From: Petropleomorpha daqingensis
GTDB lineage: Bacteria; Actinomycetota; Actinomycetes; Mycobacteriales; Geodermatophilaceae
Direction: 5' to 3'
DNA: 64,000 nt
NCBI RefSeq assembly: GCF_013408985.1
Contig: NZ_JACBZT010000001.1
Span: 930,001 to 994,000 of the forward strand
Shown here: in pieces, positions 55,198-64,000 of the stretch
Numbering within the stretch: the first letter of the stretch is position 1
How the letters are laid out: each line of letters opens with the position of its first letter
Program-made: the position numbers and the translations under genes
Notes under the pieces: generated by a model
Databases searched by the model: none
What the model was told of the DNA's origin: nothing
What the model saw: only the letters and a program-made list of their open reading frames with translations

Positions 55198-56601
55198 TCA
55201 CGCCAGGTCGTCGGCCCCCATGAGCCGCCGGCCGGCCTCGGTGATCGACCCGGACAGCGAGGGGTAGATCGCGAACGTGTGCGCCATGTCGGCGACCGTG
55301 AGGCCCTTGGTCACCGCGAGCGCGATCGGCAGGATCAGCTCGGAGGCGCCGGGTGCCACGACCACGCCGCCGACGATCACACCGGTCGAGCGCCGGGCGT
55401 AGAGCTTGACGAAGCCGTCGCGCAGGTCGCTCATCTTGGCGCGGGCGTTGGTGGCCAGCGGCAGCCGGACGACGTCGACGTCCGGGTTCTCGGGCAGCGA
55501 CTTCTCCTGCACCCCGACGGTGGCGATCTCCGGGTGGGTGAAGACGTTGGCGGCGACGGTCTTGAGCTTGATCGGCGTCACGGCCTCGCCCAGCACGTGC
55601 CACATGGCGATCCGCCCCTGCATCGCGGCCACGGAGGCGAGCTGGAAGATGCCCGTGACGTCGCCGGCGGCGTAGATGCCCGGGACGCTGGTCCGCGAGA
55701 CGCGGTCGACGACGATGTGCCCGGATGCGGTCAGCTCGACGCCGCACTCCTCCAGGTTCAGCCCGGCGGTGTTGGGCACGGTGCCGACGGTCATCAGCAC
55801 GTGCGAGCCGTCGACGGTGCGGCCGTCGGTCAGCTCGACCGCGACCCCCTTCTCGGTGCGCGTGGCGCCCGCGGCCCGGCCGCGCTCCAGGCGGCCACCG
55901 CGCGACTGGAACACCTGCTCGAGCACCTCGGCGGCATCGGAGTCCTCCCCCGGCAGCACGCGGTCGCGGGAGGAGACCAGGGTGACCGGGACACCGGCCT
56001 CGAGGTAGCCGGAGGCGAACTCCGCGCCGGTGACGCCGGAGCCGACGACGACGAGGTGCTCGGGCATCTCCTCGAGGTCGTACACGTCGCGCCAGTCGAG
56101 GATCCGCTCGTGGTCGGGCTCGGCGCCGGGCAGCACGCGCGGGTCGGCGCCGGTGGCGATGAGGACGGCGTCGCTCTCCAGCTCCTCGAGCACCGTGCCG
56201 TCGTCGTCCAGGATCTCCACGCGGTGCGCAGCGAGGCCCCGGATGTCGTCGGAGAGCCGCCCGCGGCCCTTCACCATGCGCACGCCCTCGGCCTCGAGGC
56301 GGGCGTGGATGTCGGCCGACTGGGCCATCGCGAGGTTCTTCACGCGGTGGTTGACGGTGGCGAGGTCCAGCCCGACGGCGTCGGGCTCGGTGCCCATGAG
56401 CCCGAGGACGGCGGAGTCGCGGACCGCCGTCATGGCGCCCGCGGCGGCGATGAGCGTCTTGGACGGGACGCAGTCGGTGAGCACGCTGGCGCCGCCGAGG
56501 CCGTCCTTCTCGATGACGGTGACCTGCGCACCGAGCTGGGCGGCCACGAGCGCGGCCTCGTAGCCGGCCGGTCCGCCGCCGATGATCACGATGCGGGTCA
56601 T
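55198..56601 (-). CDS. lpdA: NAD(P)H-quinone dehydrogenase / dihydrolipoamide dehydrogenase-like flavoprotein
   Basis: A 467-residue flavoprotein: IVIIGGGPAGYEAALVAAQLG (FAD), VVVGSGVTGAEFASGYLEAG (NAD(P)H), IYAAGDVTGIFQLASVA, and an interface domain with HPEIATVGVQE. The usual CxxxxC disulphide is not complete: GGASVLTDCVPSKTLI keeps only the second Cys, as in mycobacterial LpdA, a quinone reductase. It should therefore not act as an E3 lipoamide dehydrogenase. ATG start with GGGGGA just upstream. Confidence 0.9.
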   Translation of the reverse strand: MTRIVIIGGGPAGYEAALVAAQLGAQVTVIEKDGLGGASVLTDCVPSKTLIAAAGAMTAVRDSAVLGLMGTEPDAVGLDLATVNHRVKNLAMAQSADIHARLEAEGVRMVKGRGRLSDDIRGLAAHRVEILDDDGTVLEELESDAVLIATGADPRVLPGAEPDHERILDWRDVYDLEEMPEHLVVVGSGVTGAEFASGYLEAGVPVTLVSSRDRVLPGEDSDAAEVLEQVFQSRGGRLERGRAAGATRTEKGVAVELTDGRTVDGSHVLMTVGTVPNTAGLNLEECGVELTASGHIVVDRVSRTSVPGIYAAGDVTGIFQLASVAAMQGRIAMWHVLGEAVTPIKLKTVAANVFTHPEIATVGVQEKSLPENPDVDVVRLPLATNARAKMSDLRDGFVKLYARRSTGVIVGGVVVAPGASELILPIALAVTKGLTVADMAHTFAIYPSLSGSITEAGRRLMGADDLA

Positions 56602-56683
56602 GGGTGCTTCCCCCGGGATTGTCGAGCGGATGTCGCCCGGCCATTGTCCCCGCTGCTTCCCCCGAACGCCGGGAGGCCCCGGT

Positions 56684-56689
56684 TAGGCT
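56684..56689 (+). promoter_or_regulatory. -10 element of the gamma-glutamylcyclotransferase gene
   Basis: TAGGCT, eight bases before the ATG at 56698, in the divergent gap with lpdA. Leaderless geometry. Confidence 0.5.
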
Positions 56690-56697
56690 GCGCGGCG

Positions 56698-57165
56698 ATG
56701 GGCCTCTACGCCGCCTACGGGTCGAACATGGACCCCGAGCAGATGCTGCGCCGCTGCCCCGCCTCGCCCCACGCCGGCACCGGCTGGATCCGCGGCTGGC
56801 GGCTGACCTTCGGTGCCGAGGAGTACGGCTGGGAGGGTGCGCTCGCGACTCTCGTGCCCTCCGACATGGACCGTGCGGACGACGCGGCCGGCGTCTTCGT
56901 GGCCCTGTACGACCTGACCGAGGCCGACGAGGCCGCGCTCGACGCCTGGGAGGGCGCCGACCACGGCCTCTACCGCAAGCTCCACCTCCGGGTGCACACC
57001 CTCGAGGGCGACGTCGTGGCGTTCGCCTACGTGGTCGACGGCTTCGAGGGCGGCCTGCCCTCGGCCCGGCACCTGGGCGCGATCGCCGACGCCGCCGAGG
57101 CCGCCGGTGCGCCGACCGACTACGTCGTCGGCCTGCGTTCCCGCGAGTGCCGCTCCACCTTCTGA
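56698..57165 (+). CDS. Gamma-glutamylcyclotransferase-like protein
   Basis: A 155-residue protein of the GGCT/AIG2-like fold. GLYAAYGSNMDPEQMLRRC carries the YGSN substrate loop; LDAWEGADHGLYRK supplies the acidic residue and following Tyr, and VVAFAYVVDGFE closes the barrel. The likely reaction releases 5-oxoproline from gamma-glutamyl amines, substrate unproven. It is convergent with the DUF559 gene, and a long palindrome lies between them. Confidence 0.85.
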   Translation: MGLYAAYGSNMDPEQMLRRCPASPHAGTGWIRGWRLTFGAEEYGWEGALATLVPSDMDRADDAAGVFVALYDLTEADEAALDAWEGADHGLYRKLHLRVHTLEGDVVAFAYVVDGFEGGLPSARHLGAIADAAEAAGAPTDYVVGLRSRECRSTF

Positions 57166-57183
57166 GGGCCGGGGCACTTCCTC

Positions 57184-57253
57184 GCGATCATGAACTTCGG
57201 GAAGGGACACGCCGTCCCGACACGGCGTGGCGCTTCCGGAACTTCATGATCGC
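57184..57253. repeat. Long palindromic repeat, copy 1
   Basis: Two 32-base arms (57184-57215 and 57222-57253) pair at 28 of 32 positions around a six-base loop (CCCGAC). The arm starts GCGATCATGAACTTCGGGA and ends ACACGCCGT. The same element recurs at 58236-58301. It fills the gap between convergent genes and also contains the stop codon of the DUF559 gene. It may act as a bidirectional terminator, but no T run follows. Confidence 0.9.
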
Positions 57254-58152
57254 CAGCGGCGGGGCGGTAGGCCGAGGGCGCGGGCGGTGACCGCCAGCAT
57301 CGCGCGGTGCTGCCGGTAGACGTCGTCCTTGGTGAAATGCAGCAGCGTCCACCTGTTCTCGGTGAGCCAGTTGTGCCGGCGCCGGTCGTCCCGGAGCTGC
57401 TGCGGGGTCATGTGCGCCTGCTGCCCGTCGAACTCGGCTCCCACGCGCTCCTCGCGCCAGCCGATGTCGAGCCACCGGGCCCGGCCGCCCTCGGGCACCT
57501 TGATCTGCAGGTCCGGCGGCGGGAACCGGGCGACCAGGAAGCGCCACCGCATCCTGGACTCCATCGGCGAGTCGATCCGCGGGTCGGCGTGGGGCACCAG
57601 CTCCCTCAGTCGGACGACCTGTCGTAGCCCGGTCTGCCGCGCCGCCGCCGCGGTCAGGTCGTCCCGGGTGCAGAACGCCGAGCGGAGTGCGGCGTCCAGC
57701 GTGGCCAGGCCGTCGATCGGCGGGGTCAGCCGGACGACGTCGCACGCCGTCCGCGCGGGGGGAGTGCACCAGACGCCGTCGACCAGTACGGCATCGTTCG
57801 TGCCCAGGCTCGACGGGTGCACCTGGATGCCGGGACGTCGACGGTTGACCAGCTCCGGTGGGCCCAGGAAGTGCAGCAGGTCGCTGCCGATGACGTCGAA
57901 TTCCCACAACCGCGCCGCGGTCGAGTGGCACGCGACCAGGTCTGCACCAACGGCGAGCGAGGCGGCGCGAACCTGGACGGCGAAGGAATCAGGGATCTCT
58001 CCGTCCACGAGCACTCCCCGCCACGGGGACCGGCGCCACCGCCCGGTCCGGACCAGCCGTCGAACCTCGGCGTCGGAGCAGCTGTCGAGGGCCTGGGCGA
58101 CCGTGAACACGCCACCCTGGCGGGCGATGGTGCGGTAGAACGCGAAATCCAC
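57244..58152 (-). CDS. DUF559 nuclease-like protein with N-terminal AbiEi-type winged-helix domain
   Basis: A protein of 302 residues from the GTG at 58152; the frame is open upstream into the flanking palindrome. Residues about 1-50 resemble the AbiEi antitoxin N-terminal domain: FYRTIARQGGVFTVAQALD, then VRRLVRTGRWRRSPWRGVLV. The middle has VACHSTAARLWEFDV and RTACDVVRL. The C-terminal DUF559 domain (about 215-285) has WLDIGWREERVGAEFDGQQ, with D...E-x-D spacing of PD-(D/E)xK/Vsr-type nucleases, and DDRRRHNWLTENRWTLLHF. The stop TGA lies in the arm of palindrome copy 1. Function unknown. The family is often multi-copy in actinobacteria (from memory). Confidence 0.85.
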   Translation of the reverse strand: MDFAFYRTIARQGGVFTVAQALDSCSDAEVRRLVRTGRWRRSPWRGVLVDGEIPDSFAVQVRAASLAVGADLVACHSTAARLWEFDVIGSDLLHFLGPPELVNRRRPGIQVHPSSLGTNDAVLVDGVWCTPPARTACDVVRLTPPIDGLATLDAALRSAFCTRDDLTAAAARQTGLRQVVRLRELVPHADPRIDSPMESRMRWRFLVARFPPPDLQIKVPEGGRARWLDIGWREERVGAEFDGQQAHMTPQQLRDDRRRHNWLTENRWTLLHFTKDDVYRQHRAMLAVTARALGLPPRRWRS

Positions 58153-58235
58153 GCCGAAAGCGTCGAGGCGCAACCGACCCGCGGGTCCGGCCGGAGCACA
58201 TCTGTGGACAGCAGCCCTCGCTGTGGATCCGTCGT

Positions 58236-58301
58236 GATCATGAAGTTCGGGAAGAGACACGCCGTCGCGGAACGGCGTGCCCCTTCCCGGACTTCATGAT
58301 C
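58236..58301. repeat. Long palindromic repeat, copy 2
   Basis: Two 30-base arms (58236-58265 and 58272-58301) pair at 27 of 30 positions around a six-base loop (CGCGGA). The left arm begins GATCATGAAGTTCGGGAAG and differs from the corresponding arm of copy 1 at two positions; the right arms differ at four. It sits between the meaB 3' end and the DUF559 5' region, about 1 kb from copy 1. Confidence 0.9.
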
Positions 58302-58316
58302 GCCGGGAAAGCTCCC

Positions 58317-59318
58317 TCAGGCGTCCGTCGGCGGGGGCGGGTCGGCGAGGAACGCGTCGAGGATCTGCTGGGCGGCCAGGGCAGGGGTGAGCTCCCCGGC
58401 GAGCACTGCCTTCTCCAGGTCCGGCGCCAGAGACGTCACCCCGGAGTGCGCGCGCAGCCGGTGCTCCAGCGAGGAGCGCACCAGCTGCCAGGTCCAGCGC
58501 ACCTGCTGGGTCCGCCGGTTCTCCTCGAACGCGCCCGACGCCCTGGCCCGCTCCTGGTGCTCGACCAGCTTCGCCCAGACCTCGTCCAGCCCCGCGCCGG
58601 TCAGCCCGGAGCAGGTCAGCACCGGCACGTCCCAGGAACCGCCCCGCCCGCGCAGCAGCCGGATCGCCTGCGACAGCTCGCGGGCGGCCGAGCGCGCATC
58701 GGTCTCCCCCGGACCGTCGGCCTTGTTCACCGCGATGACGTCGGCGATCTCGAGGATCCCCCGCTTGATCCCCTGCAGCTGGTCGCCGGTGCGGGCCAGC
58801 GTCAGGAACAGGAAGGAGTCGACCATCTCCGCGACGGCGATCTCCGACTGCCCGACACCGACGGTCTCCACCAGGACGACGTCGTAGCCCGCTGCCTCGA
58901 CGACGACCATCGACTCGCGCGTGGCCTGCGCGACGCCGCCGAGGGTGCCCGAGGTCGGCGACGGCCGGATGAACGCCGCGGGGTCCACCGCGAGCCGCTG
59001 CATCCGCGTCTTGTCGCCGAGGATCGACCCGCCCGACCGCGCCGACGACGGGTCCACCGCGAGCACCGCGACCTTCGAGCCGGCCCCGGTCAGCGTCACC
59101 CCGAGCGAGTCGATGAACGTCGACTTGCCCACGCCGGGCACGCCGCTGATCCCGACCCGCCGCGCTCCCCCGGCGTGCGGCAGCAGCTCGACGAGCAGCT
59201 CCTGCGCCGCCTCCCGGTGGTCCGCGCGGCGCGACTCGACCAGCGTGATCGCCCGCGACATCGACCGCCGGTCGCCGGCCAGCACTCCCTCCGCGAGGGC
59301 CGCGACGTCAGTGGCCAC
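58317..59318 (-). CDS. meaB: Methylmalonyl-CoA mutase-associated GTPase MeaB
   Basis: A 333-residue G3E-type GTPase: GISGVPGVGKSTFIDSLG (P-loop), LAVDPSSARSGGSILGDKTRM, the switch region VLVETVGVGQSE and VNKADG for guanine specificity. It protects and reloads the B12 cofactor of the mutase. It is the last gene of the mutA-mutB-meaB operon, five bases after mutB. Confidence 0.96.
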   Translation of the reverse strand: MATDVAALAEGVLAGDRRSMSRAITLVESRRADHREAAQELLVELLPHAGGARRVGISGVPGVGKSTFIDSLGVTLTGAGSKVAVLAVDPSSARSGGSILGDKTRMQRLAVDPAAFIRPSPTSGTLGGVAQATRESMVVVEAAGYDVVLVETVGVGQSEIAVAEMVDSFLFLTLARTGDQLQGIKRGILEIADVIAVNKADGPGETDARSAARELSQAIRLLRGRGGSWDVPVLTCSGLTGAGLDEVWAKLVEHQERARASGAFEENRRTQQVRWTWQLVRSSLEHRLRAHSGVTSLAPDLEKAVLAGELTPALAAQQILDAFLADPPPPTDA

Positions 59319-59323
59319 GCCGC

Positions 59324-61531
59324 TCAGTGACCGAGGCGGGACGACAGCGTGCGCAGCAGCTCCTGCGCCGCCTCGGCGATGACCGTCCCCGGCTGGTAGA
59401 CCGCCGCGGCGCCCATCTCCTTCAGCGTCGGGACGTCGTCGGGCGGGATCACGCCGCCGACGACGATGAGGACGTCGTCCGCGCCGAGCTCGGCCAGCGC
59501 GTCACGCAGCGCCGGCACCAGCGTGAGGTGACCGGCGGCCAGCGAGTTGACCCCGACGACGTGCACGTCGGCCTCGACCGCCTGCCGAGCGACCTCCTCC
59601 GGCGTCTGGAACAGCGGGCCCACGTCGACGTCGAAGCCGAGGTCGGCGAACGCCGTGGCGATCACCTTCTGGCCGCGGTCGTGGCCGTCCTGACCCATCT
59701 TGGCCACGAGGATCCGCGGTCTGCGGCCCTCCGCCTCCTCGAACTCCGCTGCCAGCCGCCGCGCCGCGTCGACCGGCTGGCTCGTCCCTGCCTCGTCCCG
59801 GTACACACCGGAGATGGTGCGCACCTGGGCGGCGTGCCGGCCATACACCTCCTCCAGCGCGTCGGAGATCTCCCCGACCGTGGCGTGGGCGCGGGCGGCG
59901 TCGACGGCGAGCTTGAGCAGGTTGGAGTCCGGCGACGAGTCGCGTCGGCCCTCCGCGGCGGCCCGCGCCGCGTCGGTCAGCCGCCGCAGCGCCTCCTCGA
60001 CGGCAGCGGCGTCACGGGAGGACCGCAGCTCCTCCAGCTTCGCCTTCTGCTCGGCGAGCACCTGCGCGTTGTCCACCCGCAGCACCTCGACCGCCTCGTC
60101 GGCGTCCACCCGGTACTTGTTCACCCCGATGACCGGCTGCCGGCCGGAGTCGATCCGGGCCTGGGTGCGGGCCGCGGCCTCCTCGATGCGCAGCTTCGGG
60201 ATCCCGTCGTCGATCGCCTGCGCCATGCCGCCGTGCTCGTCGACCTCCTGGATGTGCGCCCACGCGGCGCGGGCCAGGTCGTAGGTCAGCTTCTCCACGT
60301 ACGCCGAGCCGCCCCACGGGTCGATGACCCGCGTCGTCCCCGACTCCTGCTGCAGCAGCAGCTGGGTGTTGCGGGCGATCCGCGCGGAGAAGTCGGTCGG
60401 CAGCGCGAGCGCCTCGTCGAGGGCGTTGGTGTGCAGCGACTGGGTGTGCCCCTGGGTCGCGGCCATCGCCTCCAGGCAGGTGCGGACGACGTTGTTGTAG
60501 ACGTCCTGCGCGGTCAGCGACCAGCCCGACGTCTGCGAGTGGGTGCGCAGCGACATCGACTTCGGGTTCTGCGCGCCGGCCTCCTTCATGAGCTTCGCCC
60601 ACAGCAGCCGGGCCGCCCGGAGCTTCGCGACCTCCATGAAGAAGTTCATCCCGATGGCCCAGAAGAACGACAGGCGCGGGGCGAACGCGTCGACGTCCAG
60701 CCCGGCGGCCTTGCCCGCCTTCACGTACTCCACGCCGTCGGCCAGCGTGTACGCCAGCTCCAGGTCGGCCGTCGCCCCGGCCTCCTGGATGTGGTAGCCG
60801 GAGATCGAGATCGAGTTGAACCGCGGCATCTGCTGCGAGGTGAACGCGAAGATGTCGCTGACGATCTGCATCGACGGCTTCGGCGGGTAGATGTAGGTGT
60901 TGCGGACCATGAACTCCTTGAGGATGTCGTTCTGGATGGTCCCGGCCAGCTTCTCGGGCGCGACCCCCTGCTCCTCGGCGGCGAGGATGTAGAGCGCCAT
61001 CACCGGCAGCACCGCGCCGTTCATGGTCATCGAGACCGTCATCCGGTCCAGCGGGATGCCGTCGAACAGCTGCCGCATGTCCAGGATCGAGTCGATCGCC
61101 ACCCCGGCCATCCCGACGTCGCCGACGACCCGCGGGTGGTCGGAGTCGTAACCGCGGTGGGTGGGAAGGTCGAACGCGATCGACAGGCCCTTCTGGCCAG
61201 CGGCCAGGTTGCGCCGGTAGAACGCGTTGGACTCCGCGGCCGTGGAGAAGCCCGCGTACTGGCGGATCGTCCACGGCTGGGTCGTGTACATGGTCGGGTA
61301 CGGCCCGCGCAGGTACGGCGCGATGCCCGGGTAGGTCCCGAGGAAGTCCAGCCCGTCGAGGTCGGCCGGGGTGAACAGCGGGGGGACGGCGATGCCCTCC
61401 GGCGTCTCCCAGGTCGCCTCCTCGACGCCGCGGCCGACGCGCTCCTTGAACGCCTTGGCCCAGTCGTCGGCGGTCGCGGACGACGACGGCCGGCCGAGCT
61501 CCAGGTGCCCGAAGTCGGGGATCGCGCTCAT
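59324..61531 (-). CDS. mutB: Methylmalonyl-CoA mutase, large (alpha) subunit
   Basis: A 735-residue enzyme that interconverts methylmalonyl-CoA and succinyl-CoA. The barrel has [49 protein letters not shown] and [16 protein letters not shown]. The C-terminal B12 domain has [13 protein letters not shown] (DxHxxG), VNSLAAGH and [10 protein letters not shown]. All cofactor motifs are intact. ATG 61531 overlaps the mutA stop as ATGA. Confidence 0.97.
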   Translation of the reverse strand: MSAIPDFGHLELGRPSSSATADDWAKAFKERVGRGVEEATWETPEGIAVPPLFTPADLDGLDFLGTYPGIAPYLRGPYPTMYTTQPWTIRQYAGFSTAAESNAFYRRNLAAGQKGLSIAFDLPTHRGYDSDHPRVVGDVGMAGVAIDSILDMRQLFDGIPLDRMTVSMTMNGAVLPVMALYILAAEEQGVAPEKLAGTIQNDILKEFMVRNTYIYPPKPSMQIVSDIFAFTSQQMPRFNSISISGYHIQEAGATADLELAYTLADGVEYVKAGKAAGLDVDAFAPRLSFFWAIGMNFFMEVAKLRAARLLWAKLMKEAGAQNPKSMSLRTHSQTSGWSLTAQDVYNNVVRTCLEAMAATQGHTQSLHTNALDEALALPTDFSARIARNTQLLLQQESGTTRVIDPWGGSAYVEKLTYDLARAAWAHIQEVDEHGGMAQAIDDGIPKLRIEEAAARTQARIDSGRQPVIGVNKYRVDADEAVEVLRVDNAQVLAEQKAKLEELRSSRDAAAVEEALRRLTDAARAAAEGRRDSSPDSNLLKLAVDAARAHATVGEISDALEEVYGRHAAQVRTISGVYRDEAGTSQPVDAARRLAAEFEEAEGRRPRILVAKMGQDGHDRGQKVIATAFADLGFDVDVGPLFQTPEEVARQAVEADVHVVGVNSLAAGHLTLVPALRDALAELGADDVLIVVGGVIPPDDVPTLKEMGAAAVYQPGTVIAEAAQELLRTLSSRLGH

Positions 61532-63405
61532 CGCTGCACTCCCAGCTGCTCGAAGACCGTGTGCAAGGTGTCGAGGGCGTCGCATCCGGCGTACACGTAT
61601 CCGTCGACCCCGTCCACCGCCAGATCAGGCTTCCCGGCCAGCCAGACCGACGTCGCGCCGGCGTCCCTCAGCTCCTTCGCCAGGCCAGCGGCCGATTCCG
61701 CGTAGTCCTTGTCGGTGCCGCAGATGCAGGCGACCGTCGTCCCGGCCTCGGCGAGGCCCGACGCCCCGTCGCCGGCCGGTGTCGCGATGCCGCCGGCCTG
61801 GAAGAGGTTGCCCGCGAACGAGGCGCGGGCGGTGTGCCGGGCGACCGGGCCGATCGTGGCGAGGTAGACCGCCGGCCGGGCCCCCGCCGCGTCGGCGGCG
61901 TCGCGCAGGGCCTCGAACTCCTGGGCGGCGCGCACCCGGGGCAGCCCGCCCGTCGGCCGCGGGTCGGCGGCCGGCTCGCGCTCGGGCAGCTTCTCGTCGA
62001 GGTTGGGGAACTCGCTGACGCCGGTGATCGCGTCGGCACGCTTCGCCAGCCGCTTCGACCGCGCCTCCCACGCCTCCCGGATCCGGACGGCGACCAGTCC
62101 CGAATCGAGGGCGGCCGCCAGCCCGCCCGCTCGCTCGATCTCGGTGAACCACGACCAGGCGGCCTGCGCGAGGTCCTCGGTGAGCGACTCGACGTACCAG
62201 GAGCCGCCCGCCGGGTCGAGGACGCGGGCCAGCGACCCCTCCTCGACCAGCAGGTTCTGCGTGTTGCGCGCGATCCGGCGGGAGAAGCTGTCGGGCAGTC
62301 CCAGGGCGGCGTCGAACGGCTGCACGGTGACGGCGTCGGCGCCGCCCACGCCCGCGGCGAAGCAGGCGACCGTCGTCCGCAGCATGTTCACCCAGGGATC
62401 GCGCTTCGTCGTCATCACCGACGAGGTGACCGCGTGCTGGCGCTGGGCCCGGACCTCGGGTGCGGCGCCGGACTCCTCCCCCACCCGGTCCCACAGCCGG
62501 CGGGCGGCGCGCAGCGCGGCGATCGTCGTGAACTGGTCGGCGGTGGCGGCGTAGCGGAACTCCAGCGCGGCGAACGCCTCGTCGACCGACAGCCCGCCGT
62601 CGGTGAGCGCCCGCAGGTACGCGACGCCGGCCGCCAGCGAGCAGCCGAGCTCCTCCACCGCGGACGCCCCTGCGTCCGCGAACACGGTGGCGTCGACGGT
62701 GACCGTCCGCAGGCCGAGCGGCGCGGCGCGGCGGGCGAGGTCGGCCAGCCCGGAGAGGTCCTGCGGCTCCCCCGACGCGGCCTGCTCGCCGAGCGGATCG
62801 AGCCCCAGCGAGCCGCCCGGGGCCAGGTCGGTGCGGCCCTCGACGAGGGAGAGGTATGCCTCCGCCGCCGGGAGCCCGCCCTGGACCGAGACCGGCGCGA
62901 GATCGAGGTAGACGCCGTCCAGGACGTCGGGCAGCGCGTCGACCGGCACCGCGCCGTCGCCGAGCACGAGCCACAGCGAGGTGGCGCCGTTCTCGAGGTC
63001 GGCGGCGATCGCGCCCTTGGTGGTGGCGACGTCGGGGTGGGCGTGCCGCTGCCGGATGTCCCACCCGGCGGGGACGTCGGAGCTCGCCGCACCGGCCCGC
63101 GCACCACGGACGAACGGCGCCAGCCCGGGGACGCCGACCGCCCCGGGCAGGTCGCCGGCGTCCTCGGCGGTGTAGAGCGGGGCGACCGTCACGCCGGTGG
63201 CGACCGGACGGCGCAGCGCGTCCTCGACCGGGTCGGGGACCTCCTCGCGCCCCGCCTTGCGCAGCACGCCGACGACCAGCTCGCGCCACTCGTCGCGGCC
63301 GGCGTCCGGGAACTCGCCGGCCAGCCGGAGCTCGTCGGGGACCTCGTGCTCGGCCGGCACATCCGCATCCGCCGGGTGCGCCGCCTGCCCGTCCGGAGAA
63401 CTCAT
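61528..63405 (-). CDS. mutA: Methylmalonyl-CoA mutase, small (beta) subunit
   Basis: A 625-residue subunit related to MutB but lacking the B12 DxHxxG motif, as expected: the C-terminal domain instead reads [19 protein letters not shown]. It has [36 protein letters not shown] and [20 protein letters not shown] 63405 is used, with a weak AGGCGGG upstream; a GTG 27 bases further up is in frame. First gene of the operon. Confidence 0.95.
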   Translation of the reverse strand: MSSPDGQAAHPADADVPAEHEVPDELRLAGEFPDAGRDEWRELVVGVLRKAGREEVPDPVEDALRRPVATGVTVAPLYTAEDAGDLPGAVGVPGLAPFVRGARAGAASSDVPAGWDIRQRHAHPDVATTKGAIAADLENGATSLWLVLGDGAVPVDALPDVLDGVYLDLAPVSVQGGLPAAEAYLSLVEGRTDLAPGGSLGLDPLGEQAASGEPQDLSGLADLARRAAPLGLRTVTVDATVFADAGASAVEELGCSLAAGVAYLRALTDGGLSVDEAFAALEFRYAATADQFTTIAALRAARRLWDRVGEESGAAPEVRAQRQHAVTSSVMTTKRDPWVNMLRTTVACFAAGVGGADAVTVQPFDAALGLPDSFSRRIARNTQNLLVEEGSLARVLDPAGGSWYVESLTEDLAQAAWSWFTEIERAGGLAAALDSGLVAVRIREAWEARSKRLAKRADAITGVSEFPNLDEKLPEREPAADPRPTGGLPRVRAAQEFEALRDAADAAGARPAVYLATIGPVARHTARASFAGNLFQAGGIATPAGDGASGLAEAGTTVACICGTDKDYAESAAGLAKELRDAGATSVWLAGKPDLAVDGVDGYVYAGCDALDTLHTVFEQLGVQR

Positions 63406-63451
63406 CGTTGAATTCCCGCCTCTCGAAGACACGTCAGGAGAAGTGTCGCCA

Positions 63452-63476
63452 GATCTCGCAGTGTTGACCCGAGATC
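63452..63476. promoter_or_regulatory. Short inverted repeat upstream of mutA
   Basis: GATCTCG at 63452-63458 and CGAGATC at 63470-63476 form seven-base arms with an 11-base spacer, within the 75-base gap between the M20 gene end and mutA. It may be an operator for the mut operon or part of a weak terminator. No clear -10 was found. Confidence 0.4.
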
Positions 63477-63480
63477 CTCG

Positions 63481-64000
63481 TCACGTGCGCGCGGGGTGAG
63501 CATCGGCGGTCAGCGCGTGCAGCACCGTGTGGGCGAGCAACCGCACGCCGATGCCGATCGCGCGCTCGTCGACGTCGAACATGCCGCGGTGCAGGTCCAG
63601 CGGCGGGCCGCCGCCGTGGGTGCCCAGCCGGGCCAGGGCGATCGGCAGGACGTCGGCGAACCAGCCGAAGTCCTCCCCGCCCATGCTCTGCGGCGAGAGC
63701 ACCACGTTCTCGGTGCCGACCGTCTCCAGCGCCGCCGAGCGCAGCAGCGCCACCGAGCGCGGGTCGTTGACCACCGGCGGCACCCCGCGCACGTAGTCGA
63801 CGTCCACCTGCGCGCCCGTGGTCGCGGCGACCCGCTCGACCAGCGCGCGGATCAGGTCCTCGGCGTCCTTCCACGCATCCCGGTCGAGCACCCGGACGGT
63901 GCCGCGCAGGTGCCCGCGCTGCGGGATCGCGTTGGCCGCGATGCCGGCGTTGACCGCGCCCCACACCAGCGACATCCCCGCCCGGGGGTCGACCTGCCGG
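63481..64000 (-). CDS. M20-family amidohydrolase/peptidase (partial, 5' end outside window)
   Basis: The last 172 residues of a protein whose start lies beyond the window. VDPRAGMSLVWGAVNAGIAANAIPQRGHLRGTVR is the usual dimerisation-domain opening of M20 enzymes (key parts NAIPQ and GTVR). SMGGEDFGWFADVLP contains the late metal-ligand motif (GGEDF). These zinc enzymes cleave N-acyl amino acids or peptides. In M. tuberculosis two such genes (amiA1/amiB1) lie near lpdA (from memory), as here. Confidence 0.88.
   Translation of the reverse strand, partial: RQVDPRAGMSLVWGAVNAGIAANAIPQRGHLRGTVRVLDRDAWKDAEDLIRALVERVAATTGAQVDVDYVRGVPPVVNDPRSVALLRSAALETVGTENVVLSPQSMGGEDFGWFADVLPIALARLGTHGGGPPLDLHRGMFDVDERAIGIGVRLLAHTVLHALTADAHPART

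Noticed and set aside
57184-57253. Palindrome copy 1 as a simple intrinsic terminator only
   Set aside because: There is no T run, and a near copy occurs about 1 kb away in a different gene context, which a plain terminator does not explain. A secondary terminator role remains possible.

Overview
The window is a very GC-rich, densely coded chromosomal segment with frequent GTG starts, ATGA/GTGA stop-start overlaps and TAnnnT hexamers a few bases ahead of start codons. This is typical of an actinobacterium. The gene set includes galactofuranan and arabinan wall synthesis, LCP and LGFP wall proteins, an acyl-CoA carboxylase with an epsilon subunit, and a DUF559 gene. It would fit Geodermatophilaceae or a neighbouring order. 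That placement is inference; no rRNA or marker gene settles it. No tRNA, rRNA, CRISPR array, prophage or insertion sequence was recognised.

Left part (1-11003, minus strand): a tightly coupled operon of nine genes reading leftward. In transcription order it encodes a class II aldolase-like protein, a tandem nucleotidyltransferase, a GtrA-type flippase, a polyprenyl-phosphate-type GT2, a GDPD-like protein, a membrane glycosyltransferase-like protein fused to a phosphoribulokinase-like domain, a HAD hydrolase, and two tandem YfhO-like GT-C proteins. The last of these runs off the window. GT2, GtrA and YfhO are the parts of known three-component extracytoplasmic glycosylation systems, so the operon probably makes and attaches an unusual sugar outside the membrane.

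Wall-polymer block (11158-31249): glf, glfT2 and glfT1 with a Wzm/Wzt exporter (galactofuranan synthesis and export), an LCP ligase, an OafA-like acyltransferase, a TIGR03089 protein, scoA/scoB with a DUF1028 gene, the UbiA-type decaprenyl-phosphate phosphoribosyltransferase, one Emb arabinosyltransferase, a MOP flippase and a GT4 glycosyltransferase.

Housekeeping block (31224-49040): acyl-CoA dehydrogenase, purE, purK, an SGNH lipoprotein, a second GtrA protein, sbcC/sbcD, a Ser/Thr kinase with a beta-propeller sensor, a PH-domain membrane protein, birA, accD, the carboxylase epsilon subunit, maf, two methyltransferases and the biotin-carrying carboxylase alpha subunit. Gene order from the LCP gene through the carboxylase genes to lpdA resembles, from memory, the M. 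tuberculosis Rv3267-Rv3305 region.

Right part (49044-64000): a small operon (hydrolase, 55-residue membrane protein, TetR) behind a 30-bp operator-like palindrome, two paralogous secreted metzincin-type proteases (one with LGFP repeats), lpdA, a gamma-glutamylcyclotransferase, a DUF559 gene bracketed by two copies of a long palindrome, then meaB, mutB and mutA and a partial M20 hydrolase. The carboxylase and mutase together give propionyl-CoA to succinyl-CoA, except for the epimerase, which is not in the window.
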